Shown piece after piece: positions 17,973-26,525 of a DNA stretch of 64,000 nt. A program made the translations under genes and the position numbers. This stretch comes from Flavobacterium dankookense (GTDB lineage Bacteria > Bacteroidota > Bacteroidia > Flavobacteriales > Flavobacteriaceae): the NCBI RefSeq assembly GCF_004362665.1, contig NZ_SNXR01000018.1, forward strand, positions 62,001 to 126,000, given 5' to 3'. Every line of letters starts with the position of its first letter. Positions within the stretch are counted from its first letter, which is position 1. The notes below the pieces were generated by a model. It was not told the DNA's origin. It did no database searches and saw only the letters and a program-made list of their open reading frames with translations.

Positions 17973-18278
17973 AAATTATTTTTTTTAAAAGTACAAAATG
18001 TATTTGACTGCAGGTGTTATACAAATGATAAAGTTATGCTAAACAATGTTAAAAAGAGAAGCCCAATGAATTGGGGACATTGGGCTTCAACAAACATAAC
18101 AAAAACTATCCTAACCATTAGTTTTTGCTATCATTAAAACAAAAATCTAACCTTCAATTCTATTTACGAGAGAAGTATTTAATTGGTTTTAAAAAGCTAA
18201 TCATTTATTAAAAAAATAATTTAAAATGGTTTTACGAAATTCTTTTAATAAATTTACAATCCACACAAAATTATAGGT
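17973..18278. other. 306-base intergenic region with a perfect 10-bp hairpin
   Basis: This AT-rich gap separates two divergent genes and must hold promoters for the peroxidase and the sigma factor, but I see no convincing TAnnTTTG box. At 18059-18087 the sequence AAGCCCAATG is followed 9 bases later by its exact complement CATTGGGCTT, making a GC-richer stem than its surroundings. Without a T run on the plus strand it is not a clear terminator there. No small ORF stands out. Confidence 0.5.
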
Positions 18279-18809
18279 ATGACACAAGAAGAACTATTAC
18301 CCTTAGTCCTGAGGAAGGACGACAGAGCATTTACACTACTCTATGACATGTATTCGAAGAGTTTGTTTTCAGTAATCTCCAATTTAATCAGCGATCGCGA
18401 AGAAGCCGAAGATGTGCTTCAGGAGAGTTTTGTTAAAATATGGAAAAACATCGAAACCTATAATGATTCTAAAGGAAGATTATATACTTGGATGCTTAAT
18501 ATAACTCGTAATACAGCTATTGATAAATTGCGTTCGAAAGGTTTTAATAACAAACAAAAAAACCTCTCTTCTGATAATTTCGTACATCTGTTAGACGACA
18601 GTAATAAATTGACCAATAGAATTGACACCATCGGAATTCAAGAGTTTGTAAAAAAACTAAAACCAAAATGCATTCAATTGTTAGATTTATTATTTTTCAA
18701 AGGATTTACACAACAAGAAGCTTCAGAAGAACTTGAAATTCCGTTGGGAACTGTTAAAACACAAAATCGAAATTGTATTAATGATTTAAGAACGTATCTT
18801 CAAGTATAA
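18279..18809 (+). CDS. ECF-type RNA polymerase sigma factor
   Basis: A 176-residue group 4 sigma factor. Region 2 (residues about 10-80) has FTLLYDMYSKSLFSVISNL and the -10-binding segment ending YTWMLNITRNTAID. Region 4 (about 115-170) has the helix-turn-helix FKGFTQQEASEELEIPLG-TVKT. It directs RNA polymerase to a stress or envelope regulon. The stop overlaps the start of the anti-sigma gene by one base, so the two are translationally coupled and the pair is almost certainly functional together. Confidence 0.93.
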   Translation: MTQEELLPLVLRKDDRAFTLLYDMYSKSLFSVISNLISDREEAEDVLQESFVKIWKNIETYNDSKGRLYTWMLNITRNTAIDKLRSKGFNNKQKNLSSDNFVHLLDDSNKLTNRIDTIGIQEFVKKLKPKCIQLLDLLFFKGFTQQEASEELEIPLGTVKTQNRNCINDLRTYLQV

Positions 18810-19591
18810 TGGAAGCAAAAGAATTTATAGAATCAGGAATTTTAGAACTTTATGTGTATGGTTTACTTAGTGAGACCGAAATACAAGAAGTCAATGAAAT
18901 GGCCAAACAACATCCCGAAATTAAAAAAGAGATTGTAGCTATAGAAAGAGCTGTACTCAATTTATCGAGTAGTTTCTCGCCATTTATTTCGAACAGTCAA
19001 TTTGAGAAAATCAAAGCGCAACTCGAAATCAAACACAGCAAGGTAATCACTATGAAACCAAATCGATCGCAATATATCGGTTGGGCTGCATCGGTTGCTT
19101 TGTTAATTGGACTATCCTATCAATATTTTGAATTGGATAAATCCAAAAACCAAGTGGTAACGGTTGAACAAGAAAAAAGCAAACTAGAAGAAGCTGTGGT
19201 TACTTTAGAATTGCAAAATAAAACGACCAAAGAAGTATTAACTATCGTTAGAGACGAAAACAATAAAGTTATTCCACTTGGTGGACAAGCGGTTGCTCCA
19301 ACAGCAAAAGCAAAAATTTATTGGAATCAAAAAACAGACGCAGTATATGTAGATGCAAGCGGATTGCCTGAACCACCAGAAGGAAAGGTATATCAAATAT
19401 GGTCGCTTAAACTGCAACCTACTCTAACACCAACAAGTATTGGTCTTTTGGCTGATTTCAATGCTAATGATACGAAAGTATTCGCTGTGGATAAAACCTC
19501 AGGAGCAGAAGCTTTTGGAATTACACTTGAACCAGCTGGCGGAAGTGCATCGCCAACGATGGAACAACTGTATACGTTAGGAAAAGTATAA
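18809..19591 (+). CDS. anti-sigma factor, RskA-like
   Basis: A 260-residue single-pass membrane protein. The N-terminal ~70 residues (LYVYGLLSETEIQEVNEMAKQHP) match the helical anti-sigma domain that holds the sigma factor. A transmembrane helix follows (YIGWAASVALLIGLSYQYF), then a coiled segment and a C-terminal RskA-type extracytoplasmic domain (AKIYWNQKTDAVYVDASGLP ... VYQIWSLKL). It should sequester the sigma factor encoded just upstream until a signal triggers its release. Start overlaps the sigma stop (TAATG). Confidence 0.9.
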   Translation: MEAKEFIESGILELYVYGLLSETEIQEVNEMAKQHPEIKKEIVAIERAVLNLSSSFSPFISNSQFEKIKAQLEIKHSKVITMKPNRSQYIGWAASVALLIGLSYQYFELDKSKNQVVTVEQEKSKLEEAVVTLELQNKTTKEVLTIVRDENNKVIPLGGQAVAPTAKAKIYWNQKTDAVYVDASGLPEPPEGKVYQIWSLKLQPTLTPTSIGLLADFNANDTKVFAVDKTSGAEAFGITLEPAGGSASPTMEQLYTLGKV

Positions 19592-19610
19592 TTTCAACTC
19601 TTAATAATTT

Positions 19611-19646
19611 AAAAAAAAGGTTCAACGTGATGTTGAACCTTTTTTA
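19611..19646. terminator. bidirectional terminator between the anti-sigma and ccsBA genes
   Basis: AAGGTTCAAC-GTGAT-GTTGAACCTT with an A run before and a T run after, separating convergent genes. Confidence 0.9.
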
Positions 19647-22600
19647 TTATCGTTTGTAATACTTTTTGAATTTTGGATAAGTAATCAATCCGATTAAAGA
19701 GATTGTTCCAAGCATGTAATAAATCCAACTCAAGGATTTAGCTTCTCCACTAGCATAAGAATGTAATCCAACTAAGTGGAAGTTTACTCCATAATAGGTA
19801 AACAAAATAGATGTGAAAGCAAACATTGCCATTAGGTTAAAAATCCATTTGTTGCGCATTCCTGGTACGAAACGAGCGTGAATAACAAACGCATAGACCA
19901 TAATACTGATTAATGCCCAAGTTTCTTTTGGATCCCAACCCCAATATCTACCCCAACTTTCGTTCGCCCATTGTCCGCCAAGGAAATTACCGATGGTTAG
20001 CATAATCAAACCTACAGTTAAAGCTAGTTCGTTAATATAGCTCAACTCTTTGATATTTAATTCCATCTTCTTTTTGTTCTTTTCGTTAGTGAAGAACATT
20101 AAAAGCAGCGATACAAAACCTAGGATAAATCCAAGGGCAAATGGTCCGTAACTCGCTACAATCACCGCAACGTGAATCATCAACCAATAAGAGTTTAACA
20201 CCGGAACTAAATTGGCTATTTCAGGATCAATCCAGTTGGCATACGCTGCTGCTAAAATCATCGCGGTTACAAAAGCTGATGAAGCAACGGTTAATTTTGA
20301 TTTTCTATCAAATGCTAGTCCGAAGAACATCGTTGCCCAAGCCACATAGATGATACTCTCGTAAGCATTACTCCAAGGTGCGTGACCCGAAATGTACCAA
20401 CGAGCAATTAAACCCAAGGTATGAACCGCAAATAATAATCCAATAACAATATGGAGAATATTTATAGTAACCGTGAGGAACTTACGCTCTTTGAAGATTT
20501 GCAAAATGACCAAAACAAACATAAAAATCGCTACACCAATATACCAATACGGTAACTTTTGAAACACATCATATTTGTTATAGAGTATCTCATAATCTAT
20601 TTTTTTATCCGTTGGTCTTACCTCCTTTCCATAAATCATTTGGAATTTTTCCAGACCATTCAGCATCGTGTTTGCCATCGTATAATCGTTGGTTTTGCTA
20701 GCTTTCGCCAAGGCATCAAGATATAACGGGAAAGCCGTTTTGATAGTGTCCAACGCTGTTCCTGTAGCGTGACTTAATTCAAGATTTGAAATCCATTTGT
20801 TATTCTTATCATTTGGAACAGGATAAATCTTAACAATACTACCAAACAAAGCCGAGTTCAACAGATTTACTTTTTTATCCGTTTCAACAAAGTCCTTTTC
20901 AAACTGATTTGGATTGGCTACTTTATAAGCGTTTTCAAGATACGGTGCTAGTTTATAATTACCTTTATCATCAAAAAATTTCTTAAACGGAATATATTTC
21001 ACATCAGACTCTACTCCTATTATTTTTCGGATGCTGTCGTTTCCTTTTTTCACATAAATCAACGGCATTTCTATCCATGCGAATGGAAATTGTTTCATGG
21101 AAAGGAATACTTGGTCAGAATTCATTCCTTCATACGTATCGCTTTTACTTACTTTTCGCAGTAATTCAGAGGAAAATGTATTGATGGGTTTCATTCGTCC
21201 GCCGTCGTCTTGGATCACCAATCGTCCAAAGCGAGACGCTTGTAGTTCAGGAACTTTATATTTTAGAATGGAATCTTTAAAATTGATGTTTCCTTTTGGT
21301 TCGTGCGCATGATTTTGTGCAAAACCAGTTACCGAGAACGATAATAACAAAAGAATAACCGTCAGTTTGGCTTTCTTTTTCTTCACTACTTCCAGTTTAC
21401 GTTTTAAGTCGGCAAAGCGGGTATTTTTAGTAAACATAATCAACATCATACAAGCGTATAAAATAAAATAACCTAAATACGTGATGCTTGTTCCCCAAAA
21501 ATCGTGGCTAACAGATAGCACTGTTCCTTTTTCATCAGGAGAAAACGAGGCTTGAAAGAAACGATAGCCTTTGTAGTCGAGAATGTTATTCATATAAATT
21601 CGAGCATCAAATTTTTCCGTGGAATCAATAACGGTTACTTTGCTTTCAAAAGACGAATAACTCTTCTCCGTTCCAGGATATTTTTCGGCAATGAAATCGT
21701 TTAGTTTGATATTGAACGGCAACGTATACGATTTACTACCAAAGAATAATGTAAAATCTAAATTCCCTACTTTAACGGCAACCGGTTCACCGGTTTTTCC
21801 TTTAGAACCTACAATTGTTACCTCTTTTTGCTCGTTCCCTACTTTGATGTTAAGTGTAAGCGCGTCATCGTGTTCTTTTGCTTTAAAATCACCACTAGAA
21901 ATAAACGCTTTTACGCCTTTCTCAGGCAATTCTGGAATTACAAATTGGCTTCCGCCAAGGTTGTATAGCGAACGATACATCAAGGCTTGAGTCGAATCTT
22001 TGGTAACGTTTCCTTGCATCTTGTCCGCCATTCTCATAAACGTTCCGCTAAATGGCGCTGTGATGGTATTGTTTTTTGTATCAATGTTAATAGCGCCTTG
22101 TGTTGGTTTGTTGAGTGCAAACAGTACATTGTGTATGTTTTGTACATCACCGTCTTTGAGCATGTGTTCGTGACGCGTTCCATCGCCAGATTCTACTAGC
22201 TTCAAATAAATAACACCATTTGCATCGGGTTTGATGGTTTCTTTGGCATCAAGAACGAAGTCTTTGTATTCGATTTCGAATGGAATTTCTCCAAACTTTT
22301 TATTGATTGAAAAGTGATTATTCGTTACTGGTGATAGTAACAATGGCTTTTCTATGGTTCGGCGTTTTGTTTTTCCTTCGTATTCGCCATCTACAAAAAC
22401 AGTTAGAAAGGCTTTGTCGGAATAGATTTGATTTGACATTTCGGTTTCACGGATGGGCATTACACCTTCGTAGCTTATGTAGCGAGTGATGAATGCTCCG
22501 ATGATGATAAAAATGAAAGACAAGTGAAGCAAAAGCGTTACCCATTTTTCTTTTTTATACAACTGATAGCGTTTGATGTTTCCGATGAAATTAACGAGGA

Positions 22601-22772
22601 AAAACAGGTGAATGGCTTCAAACCACCAAGCGTTGTAAATCCAAATTCGAGCGGTATCGGTGTTGTATTTGCTTTCTATAAAAGTTCCAAAAATCATGGC
22701 GAGTGCATAACCGATAAATAAGACTGCCATTAAGCGTGTTGAAAAAAGAAATGCGTATAATTTTTTTTCCAT
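19647..22772 (-). CDS. fused cytochrome c synthetase (ResB-ResC/CcsBA)
   Basis: A 1041-residue membrane protein that exports heme and attaches it to apocytochrome c (system II). The N-terminal part is ResB/CcsB-like, with three early helices, a large periplasmic domain (about residues 105-430) and a fourth helix. The C-terminal part is CcsA-like, with about eight helices and the heme-handling WWD segment GRYWGWDPKETWALI near residue 940. Histidines flank the segment (HVAVIVASYGPF, HARFVPG, HLVGLHSYASG). A hydrophobic cluster and HAHEP-rich linker near 480-500 marks the junction. Fusion of both halves is common in Bacteroidetes and epsilon-proteobacteria. A TACTTTTG box lies 33 bases upstream. 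Confidence 0.93.
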   Translation of the reverse strand: MEKKLYAFLFSTRLMAVLFIGYALAMIFGTFIESKYNTDTARIWIYNAWWFEAIHLFFLVNFIGNIKRYQLYKKEKWVTLLLHLSFIFIIIGAFITRYISYEGVMPIRETEMSNQIYSDKAFLTVFVDGEYEGKTKRRTIEKPLLLSPVTNNHFSINKKFGEIPFEIEYKDFVLDAKETIKPDANGVIYLKLVESGDGTRHEHMLKDGDVQNIHNVLFALNKPTQGAINIDTKNNTITAPFSGTFMRMADKMQGNVTKDSTQALMYRSLYNLGGSQFVIPELPEKGVKAFISSGDFKAKEHDDALTLNIKVGNEQKEVTIVGSKGKTGEPVAVKVGNLDFTLFFGSKSYTLPFNIKLNDFIAEKYPGTEKSYSSFESKVTVIDSTEKFDARIYMNNILDYKGYRFFQASFSPDEKGTVLSVSHDFWGTSITYLGYFILYACMMLIMFTKNTRFADLKRKLEVVKKKKAKLTVILLLLSFSVTGFAQNHAHEPKGNINFKDSILKYKVPELQASRFGRLVIQDDGGRMKPINTFSSELLRKVSKSDTYEGMNSDQVFLSMKQFPFAWIEMPLIYVKKGNDSIRKIIGVESDVKYIPFKKFFDDKGNYKLAPYLENAYKVANPNQFEKDFVETDKKVNLLNSALFGSIVKIYPVPNDKNNKWISNLELSHATGTALDTIKTAFPLYLDALAKASKTNDYTMANTMLNGLEKFQMIYGKEVRPTDKKIDYEILYNKYDVFQKLPYWYIGVAIFMFVLVILQIFKERKFLTVTINILHIVIGLLFAVHTLGLIARWYISGHAPWSNAYESIIYVAWATMFFGLAFDRKSKLTVASSAFVTAMILAAAYANWIDPEIANLVPVLNSYWLMIHVAVIVASYGPFALGFILGFVSLLLMFFTNEKNKKKMELNIKELSYINELALTVGLIMLTIGNFLGGQWANESWGRYWGWDPKETWALISIMVYAFVIHARFVPGMRNKWIFNLMAMFAFTSILFTYYGVNFHLVGLHSYASGEAKSLSWIYYMLGTISLIGLITYPKFKKYYKR

Positions 22773-22804
22773 GGAGGAATTGTTGAGTTTTTAAAAAAGT
22801 GATA

Positions 22805-22812
22805 CAAAAGTA
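22805..22812 (-). promoter_or_regulatory. -7 promoter box for ccsBA
   Basis: The reverse strand reads TACTTTTG, a TAnnTTTG match, 33 bases upstream of the ATG at 22772. Confidence 0.6.
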
Positions 22813-22966
22813 ATTTAAAATTGTGACTTTTTATCATTGCAGAAATGGTTTTATAGATTGTTTAACAAGTGTGAAAAAGAATTGAGAATGGTAATAGGTG
22901 AATTAAGAATGTAGTATTGAATTTGGTTACTTTTTTTTGTGAATTAGCAAAGAAGTAAAATATTTG

Positions 22967-23343
22967 ATGAACAGTAAAAAATGCAAAGATCAAAAAGACC
23001 TTTATACTTTTTATCTACAAAAAAATTGGTGCTGCTAATAGAATATTTTACTCCATACAAACCGACAACTTATCTATTTGAAAGACAAGAAAAAAACACC
23101 CAATATTCTGCTAGAAGTTTAGAGGAAGTATTAAAAAAAAGTGTTAGATTAGCTTCTATAAATAAACCTGTTACCCTTCATTGGCTTAGGCATAGTTATG
23201 CTACGCATTTATTAGAAAGTGGAACCGATTTAAGATATATTCAAGAATTATTAGGACATAATAGTAGTAAAACAACTGAAATTTATACTCACGTTAGTAC
23301 AAAAAATATCCAGCAAATAAAAAGTCCTTTTGATGATTTATAA
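22967..23343 (+). pseudogene. tyrosine recombinase (integrase) C-terminal remnant, frameshifted
   Basis: An open frame of 120 codons (22981-23343) encodes only the catalytic C-terminus of a XerC/D-like or integron-type recombinase: HWLRHSYATHLLE (the H-x-x-R box), ELLGHNSSKTTEIYTHV with the nucleophile Tyr, and the Bacteroidetes-type ending IKSPFDDL. Upstream, a second frame reads KDQKDLYT, which matches the preceding K-x-x-KDRYT strand of such enzymes, so a one-base indel near 23107 breaks the gene. The N-terminal SAM-like domain and first catalytic Arg are missing. It cannot be active. It sits directly upstream of the cassette units in the same direction. Confidence 0.85.
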
Positions 23344-23443
23344 AAAAATAAAACGCAATAGCCGTTGAGCAAAGCTATCTAAAAATGGTTAGCTTTGCTC
23401 AACTAAACAATAAAAAACTGAACATATAAACAAGTTGGCAGAA
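23344..23443 (+). other. candidate attI-like leader with a 14-bp inverted repeat
   Basis: Between the integrase remnant and cassette 1 lies a perfect inverted repeat, GTTGAGCAAAGCTA at 23364-23377 and TAGCTTTGCTCAAC at 23390-23403, with a 12-base loop. The first cassette starts 31 bases later at GTTGGCAGAA (23434-23443). By position this is where an integron attI site and cassette promoter would lie. The hairpin could instead be the integrase terminator, though it has no T run. No TAnnTTTG box was found. Confidence 0.45.
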
Positions 23444-23482
23444 ATTTTACCTAACAAACGAAAAATTGTAATTTAAAAAAAA

Positions 23483-24880
23483 ATGAAAAAAATATTCTTA
23501 ATTTTATTAGTATTAATTGCTAACAATCTATTGGCTCAAAAAACTCAAAAATTAGACAGCTTATTTAAAAAATTAAGTTCTAATAAAGAATTTAATGGAA
23601 ATGTGCTAATCGCAGAAAAAGGAAAAGTAATTTATAAAAATAGTTTTGGTCTAGCGAACGAAACTACCAAAGAAGAATTAAATGAAAATTCAATTTTTGA
23701 ATTGGCATCAGTTTCCAAACAATTTACTGCTTTTGCAATTGTAATTCTAAAAGAAAAAGGAAAATTAAAATATGAAGATAAAATTGGAGACATTTTGCCC
23801 CAATTATCATTCTACAAAAATATTACAGTTCGCAATTTATTAAACCACACCAGCGGTTTACCTGACTATATGAAAATTTTAGATAGTTTATTAATAGACA
23901 AAACGTGGAATAACAAAACTAAAATTGCTACTAATAAGGATATTTTAGATGTTTTTGAAAAACATAAACCAAGTTTACTATTTGAAACTAATGAAAAATG
24001 GGAATATAGTAATACAGGTTATGCAATATTAGGATCAATCATTGAAAAAGTAAGCGGTAAATCATACGCTGAATTTTTAAAAGCAGAAATTTTCAAACCG
24101 CTAAAAATGAAGAATACCTTTGTTTACACAAGAAGGTTAAAACCACAAAAAATTAACAATTACGCTTTTGGTTATGTTTATTCCGATAGTTTAAAAATAA
24201 ACCAACTTCCAGATCAAGTTAAAGGAATGGACTTATATGTGTACACATTGGACGGAATTGTTGGCGACGGAACTGTTAACTCAACGATAGATGATTTGTT
24301 AAAATGGGATAGAAGTTTAAATACAAGTAAATTAGTGTCAAAAAATGACATTAATGAAATTTTTAATCCGACCACTCTAAATAACGGAACAAAAACAAAA
24401 TATGGTTTCGGTTGGTTTTTAGAGAACAACGAAACTTTCGGAAAAATTGTTTATCATAGTGGAAGCTGGCCAGGTTACATTTCTTATATCGAAAGACATA
24501 TTGATAATGATAAAACCATAATATTATTGCAGAATAATGACAATAGAAATACAAAAATTCCATCAAAATTAATTAGAAATATTCTTTACAATATAGAACC
24601 AGTAACTTTTAGCGATGACTATCTAAAGAAAATTAGCGGAGATTATAAAACAGAGCAGGGTAATATTAAGAAAGTACTATATGAAAATGGAAAGTTATAT
24701 ATTCCAATGTTTGCCGAAGAAAAATTCGAGTTGGAACCCATTACTAAAACACTATTTACAGTTATTGGGTTTAGTCCTGAAGTACGATATGAATTTGTTT
24801 TTGAAAACGATAAAGTAAAAAAATATATTGTCACACAACCTGAACAAGGCGTAAGAAAGGAAGCAGTAAAAATTGAATAA
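23483..24880 (+). CDS. serine hydrolase, class C beta-lactamase-related (cassette 1)
   Basis: A 465-residue secreted protein of the beta-lactamase/D-Ala-D-Ala carboxypeptidase superfamily. After a signal peptide (ending LLAQ) the domain shows the S-x-x-K catalytic motif (ASVSKQFTAF), Y-x-N (YSNTGYAILG) and H-x-G (VYHSGSWPGY). A C-terminal beta domain of about 100 residues (ISGDYKTEQGN...) resembles the lipocalin-like tail of such hydrolases. These proteins act on peptides, esters or D-amino-acid substrates; true beta-lactamase activity cannot be assumed. It is the sole gene of cassette 1, starting 49 bases after the cassette boundary. Confidence 0.9.
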   Translation: MKKIFLILLVLIANNLLAQKTQKLDSLFKKLSSNKEFNGNVLIAEKGKVIYKNSFGLANETTKEELNENSIFELASVSKQFTAFAIVILKEKGKLKYEDKIGDILPQLSFYKNITVRNLLNHTSGLPDYMKILDSLLIDKTWNNKTKIATNKDILDVFEKHKPSLLFETNEKWEYSNTGYAILGSIIEKVSGKSYAEFLKAEIFKPLKMKNTFVYTRRLKPQKINNYAFGYVYSDSLKINQLPDQVKGMDLYVYTLDGIVGDGTVNSTIDDLLKWDRSLNTSKLVSKNDINEIFNPTTLNNGTKTKYGFGWFLENNETFGKIVYHSGSWPGYISYIERHIDNDKTIILLQNNDNRNTKIPSKLIRNILYNIEPVTFSDDYLKKISGDYKTEQGNIKKVLYENGKLYIPMFAEEKFELEPITKTLFTVIGFSPEVRYEFVFENDKVKKYIVTQPEQGVRKEAVKIE

Positions 24881-24886
24881 AAAAAC

Positions 24887-25023
24887 TTCTGCCAACAGCA
24901 GTTTGGCAAAATGGCGGGTTCAGTGCTAAATTGAACATTTGGTTTTCAAAAGAAGTTTAGTGCTAAAATGATAGTAAGTGCTTCAAATTCCGCCACTTCT
25001 CCAAGCTGCAAACCGTTACTGGC
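24887..25023 (+). other. attC-like site 1
   Basis: A 137-base imperfect palindrome ends cassette 1. It opens with TTCTGCCAAC, the exact reverse complement of the cassette start GTTGGCAGAA at 23434. Its outer arms pair as AGCAGTTTGG with CCAAGCTGC and TGGCGGG with TTCCGCCA, with mismatches and extra bases, as in integron attC sites. It closes with CCGTTACTGGC, where GTT begins cassette 2. Confidence 0.65.
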
Positions 25024-25055
25024 AAGTTTAAAAAACCGAATTACAAAAAACATTA

Positions 25056-25799
25056 ATGACTAATCGACTTTATTTAAATTTATTTATAAGCTTAACAATA
25101 TTGTTGATAGGATATTATTCCGCAACAGAAATCACAACTTATTGGGGAAATAAAATTGTAAATATAACTTCTATAGTTTTGGCAAGTTTATTTTTAACAG
25201 GCTTTAGTTTTAAAAACTTACCGAAGAAAGTTGATTTAGAAATTTATTATAAATATTTGTTTCCAATCTCATTTGGAATTATTGGTTTATGCTTGCTGAA
25301 TTATTTCATTCCTGCATTGGTTTACAAATTAATGGACTGGAATTTTAATAATGACATCTTAAAATCAATTACAAATTTACCAAGATTTTTAATTATGATG
25401 GTTTTGAGCGTATTCTTAGAAGAATTATATTATAGAAGAATAATTGCTCAAAAAATATTAAATGAAAAGGGGTTTAGAAAATCAATTTGGTTGTCGGCAT
25501 TGGCTTTTTGTATTGGTCATTTCTTTTCAAGCACAGGTTTACTAAGTGCTTTTTTAGGCGGTTTAGTTTTAGGCTATATATTTCTGAAAACAAAGAGTTT
25601 AATGTTAAGCTTTATTGCTCACTTAATTTACAATTATACAACATATTTTGGTGCATTAAAACTTAATGAAAATACTAATTTGTGGAACTCATATCTAATA
25701 ATTTATTTCATTATTTTGATTGGACTTTTAATGATCGCTATAATGTTTTATATCATAAAAAAGTGGAAACCGAAAGTGGAAACCGAAAGTAGAAGCTAG
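25056..25799 (+). CDS. CPBP-family intramembrane metalloprotease (cassette 2)
   Basis: A 247-residue polytopic membrane protein with about seven hydrophobic helices. It has the CPBP (CAAX protease/bacteriocin-processing, Abi) motifs: EELYYRR near residue 120 (EExxxR), FCIGHFF near 147-152 (FxxxH) and HLIYN near 189 (HxxxN/B). Relatives of eukaryotic Rce1 cleave peptides in the membrane, and some protect against bacteriocins or process peptides. It is the only gene in its cassette. The C-terminus ends in a duplicated short motif (KVETESRS), with the DNA repeat gtggaaaccgaaa twice just before the stop. Confidence 0.88.
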   Translation: MTNRLYLNLFISLTILLIGYYSATEITTYWGNKIVNITSIVLASLFLTGFSFKNLPKKVDLEIYYKYLFPISFGIIGLCLLNYFIPALVYKLMDWNFNNDILKSITNLPRFLIMMVLSVFLEELYYRRIIAQKILNEKGFRKSIWLSALAFCIGHFFSSTGLLSAFLGGLVLGYIFLKTKSLMLSFIAHLIYNYTTYFGALKLNENTNLWNSYLIIYFIILIGLLMIAIMFYIIKKWKPKVETESRS

Positions 25800-25806
25800 A
25801 AAACCA

Positions 25807-25942
25807 GCCAGTAACAGCCACTACAACGGATTTGGGCAATTGGTTTAATAGAAAGTTGGTTTTGTATTTGTGATATTTGGCAAATCCGAAAATAGGGCTT
25901 AATTTAGTCCCAAACCCGCTGTAGTACCAGAACGTTATGTGC
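25807..25942 (+). other. attC-like site 2
   Basis: A 136-base imperfect palindrome ends cassette 2. It opens with GCCAGTAAC, the exact reverse complement of the cassette start GTTACTGGC at 25015. The arms pair strongly: CACTACAACGGATTTGGG against the complement of CCCAAACCCGCTGTAGTA, with two or three mismatches. It closes with AACGTTATGTGC, where GTT begins cassette 3. This is the best preserved of the four sites. Confidence 0.7.
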
Positions 25943-25961
25943 AACCTTAAAAACACCTATA

Positions 25962-26321
25962 ATGAAATTGATATTTTCAACTTTAATTGTACTATTTTCT
26001 TCAACTTTAAGTGCACAGGTCAAGATTGAATTGAAAAACAATACTGGACAAAGAATTGTCTCTCTTATGATTGGCAATACGTTTGTAGGAACAATTGAAA
26101 AAGATGCTACTAAAACAATCATTACTCCAAAGATTGTGTGTGATAGCGGAAAACCAATACTTAACCTTTCGGGAATTGTTGGCGGCAGAAATTATAAAAA
26201 GAAAAATAATCCTATATGTGGAACTTTTTTGAAAACTGTTACTAAAGCCGAATATAAAAGGGATATTGTTTTAGTTCCAATTGGGAATGGTGAGAATATT
26301 TTAGTGGCCAAAGAAAATTAA
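25962..26321 (+). CDS. small secreted protein of unknown function (cassette 3)
   Basis: A 119-residue protein with a clear signal peptide (LIVLFSSTLSAQ). The mature ~100 residues are beta-rich and basic, with two cysteines (IVCDSGKPI and NPICGTF) that could form a disulfide. The segment VKIELKNNTGQRIVSLMIGNT resembles small periplasmic beta-sandwich proteins, but I do not recognise a family. It starts 28 bases after the cassette boundary and is the only gene in this ~520-base unit. Confidence 0.75.
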   Translation: MKLIFSTLIVLFSSTLSAQVKIELKNNTGQRIVSLMIGNTFVGTIEKDATKTIITPKIVCDSGKPILNLSGIVGGRNYKKKNNPICGTFLKTVTKAEYKRDIVLVPIGNGENILVAKEN

Positions 26322-26328
26322 AGCCAGA

Positions 26329-26465
26329 TTATAATAACGGTTTGTACAATGGCTGGTTGCTTAGTTACCTTGACGTTTTTTCTTCACGAAAAAATTTTAT
26401 CTTAAACAGAAACTAATCCATTCGCTGACATCTCCACTGACGCAAAGCTGCAAAACGTTACAACC
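26329..26465 (+). other. attC-like site 3, partly degenerate
   Basis: A 137-base segment ends cassette 3. The opening (CAGATTATAATAAC) matches the complement of the cassette start (GTTATGTGC) only over the last five bases, ATAAC. The arms pair partially (AACGGTTTG against the complement of CAAAACGTT). It closes with AAAACGTTACAACC, where GTT begins cassette 4. The loop contains TTCAC followed by an A/T tract (26383-26403) that recurs in site 4. Confidence 0.5.
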
Positions 26466-26525
26466 TAGCTTCACAAAAATTTTGCGGTAAAGGAAATTCA
26501 CGTTGGAAGAAACCGAAAAGTAGCT

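Noticed and set aside
22981..23343. An intact 120-residue integrase gene
   Set aside because: The N-terminal domain and first catalytic arginine are missing, and an upstream frame continues the homology after a one-base shift. It is a remnant.
23483..24880. True beta-lactamase resistance gene
   Set aside because: The S-x-x-K, Y-x-N and H-x-G motifs fit the broader serine hydrolase superfamily; the protein is longer than class C enzymes with an added domain, so resistance cannot be claimed.
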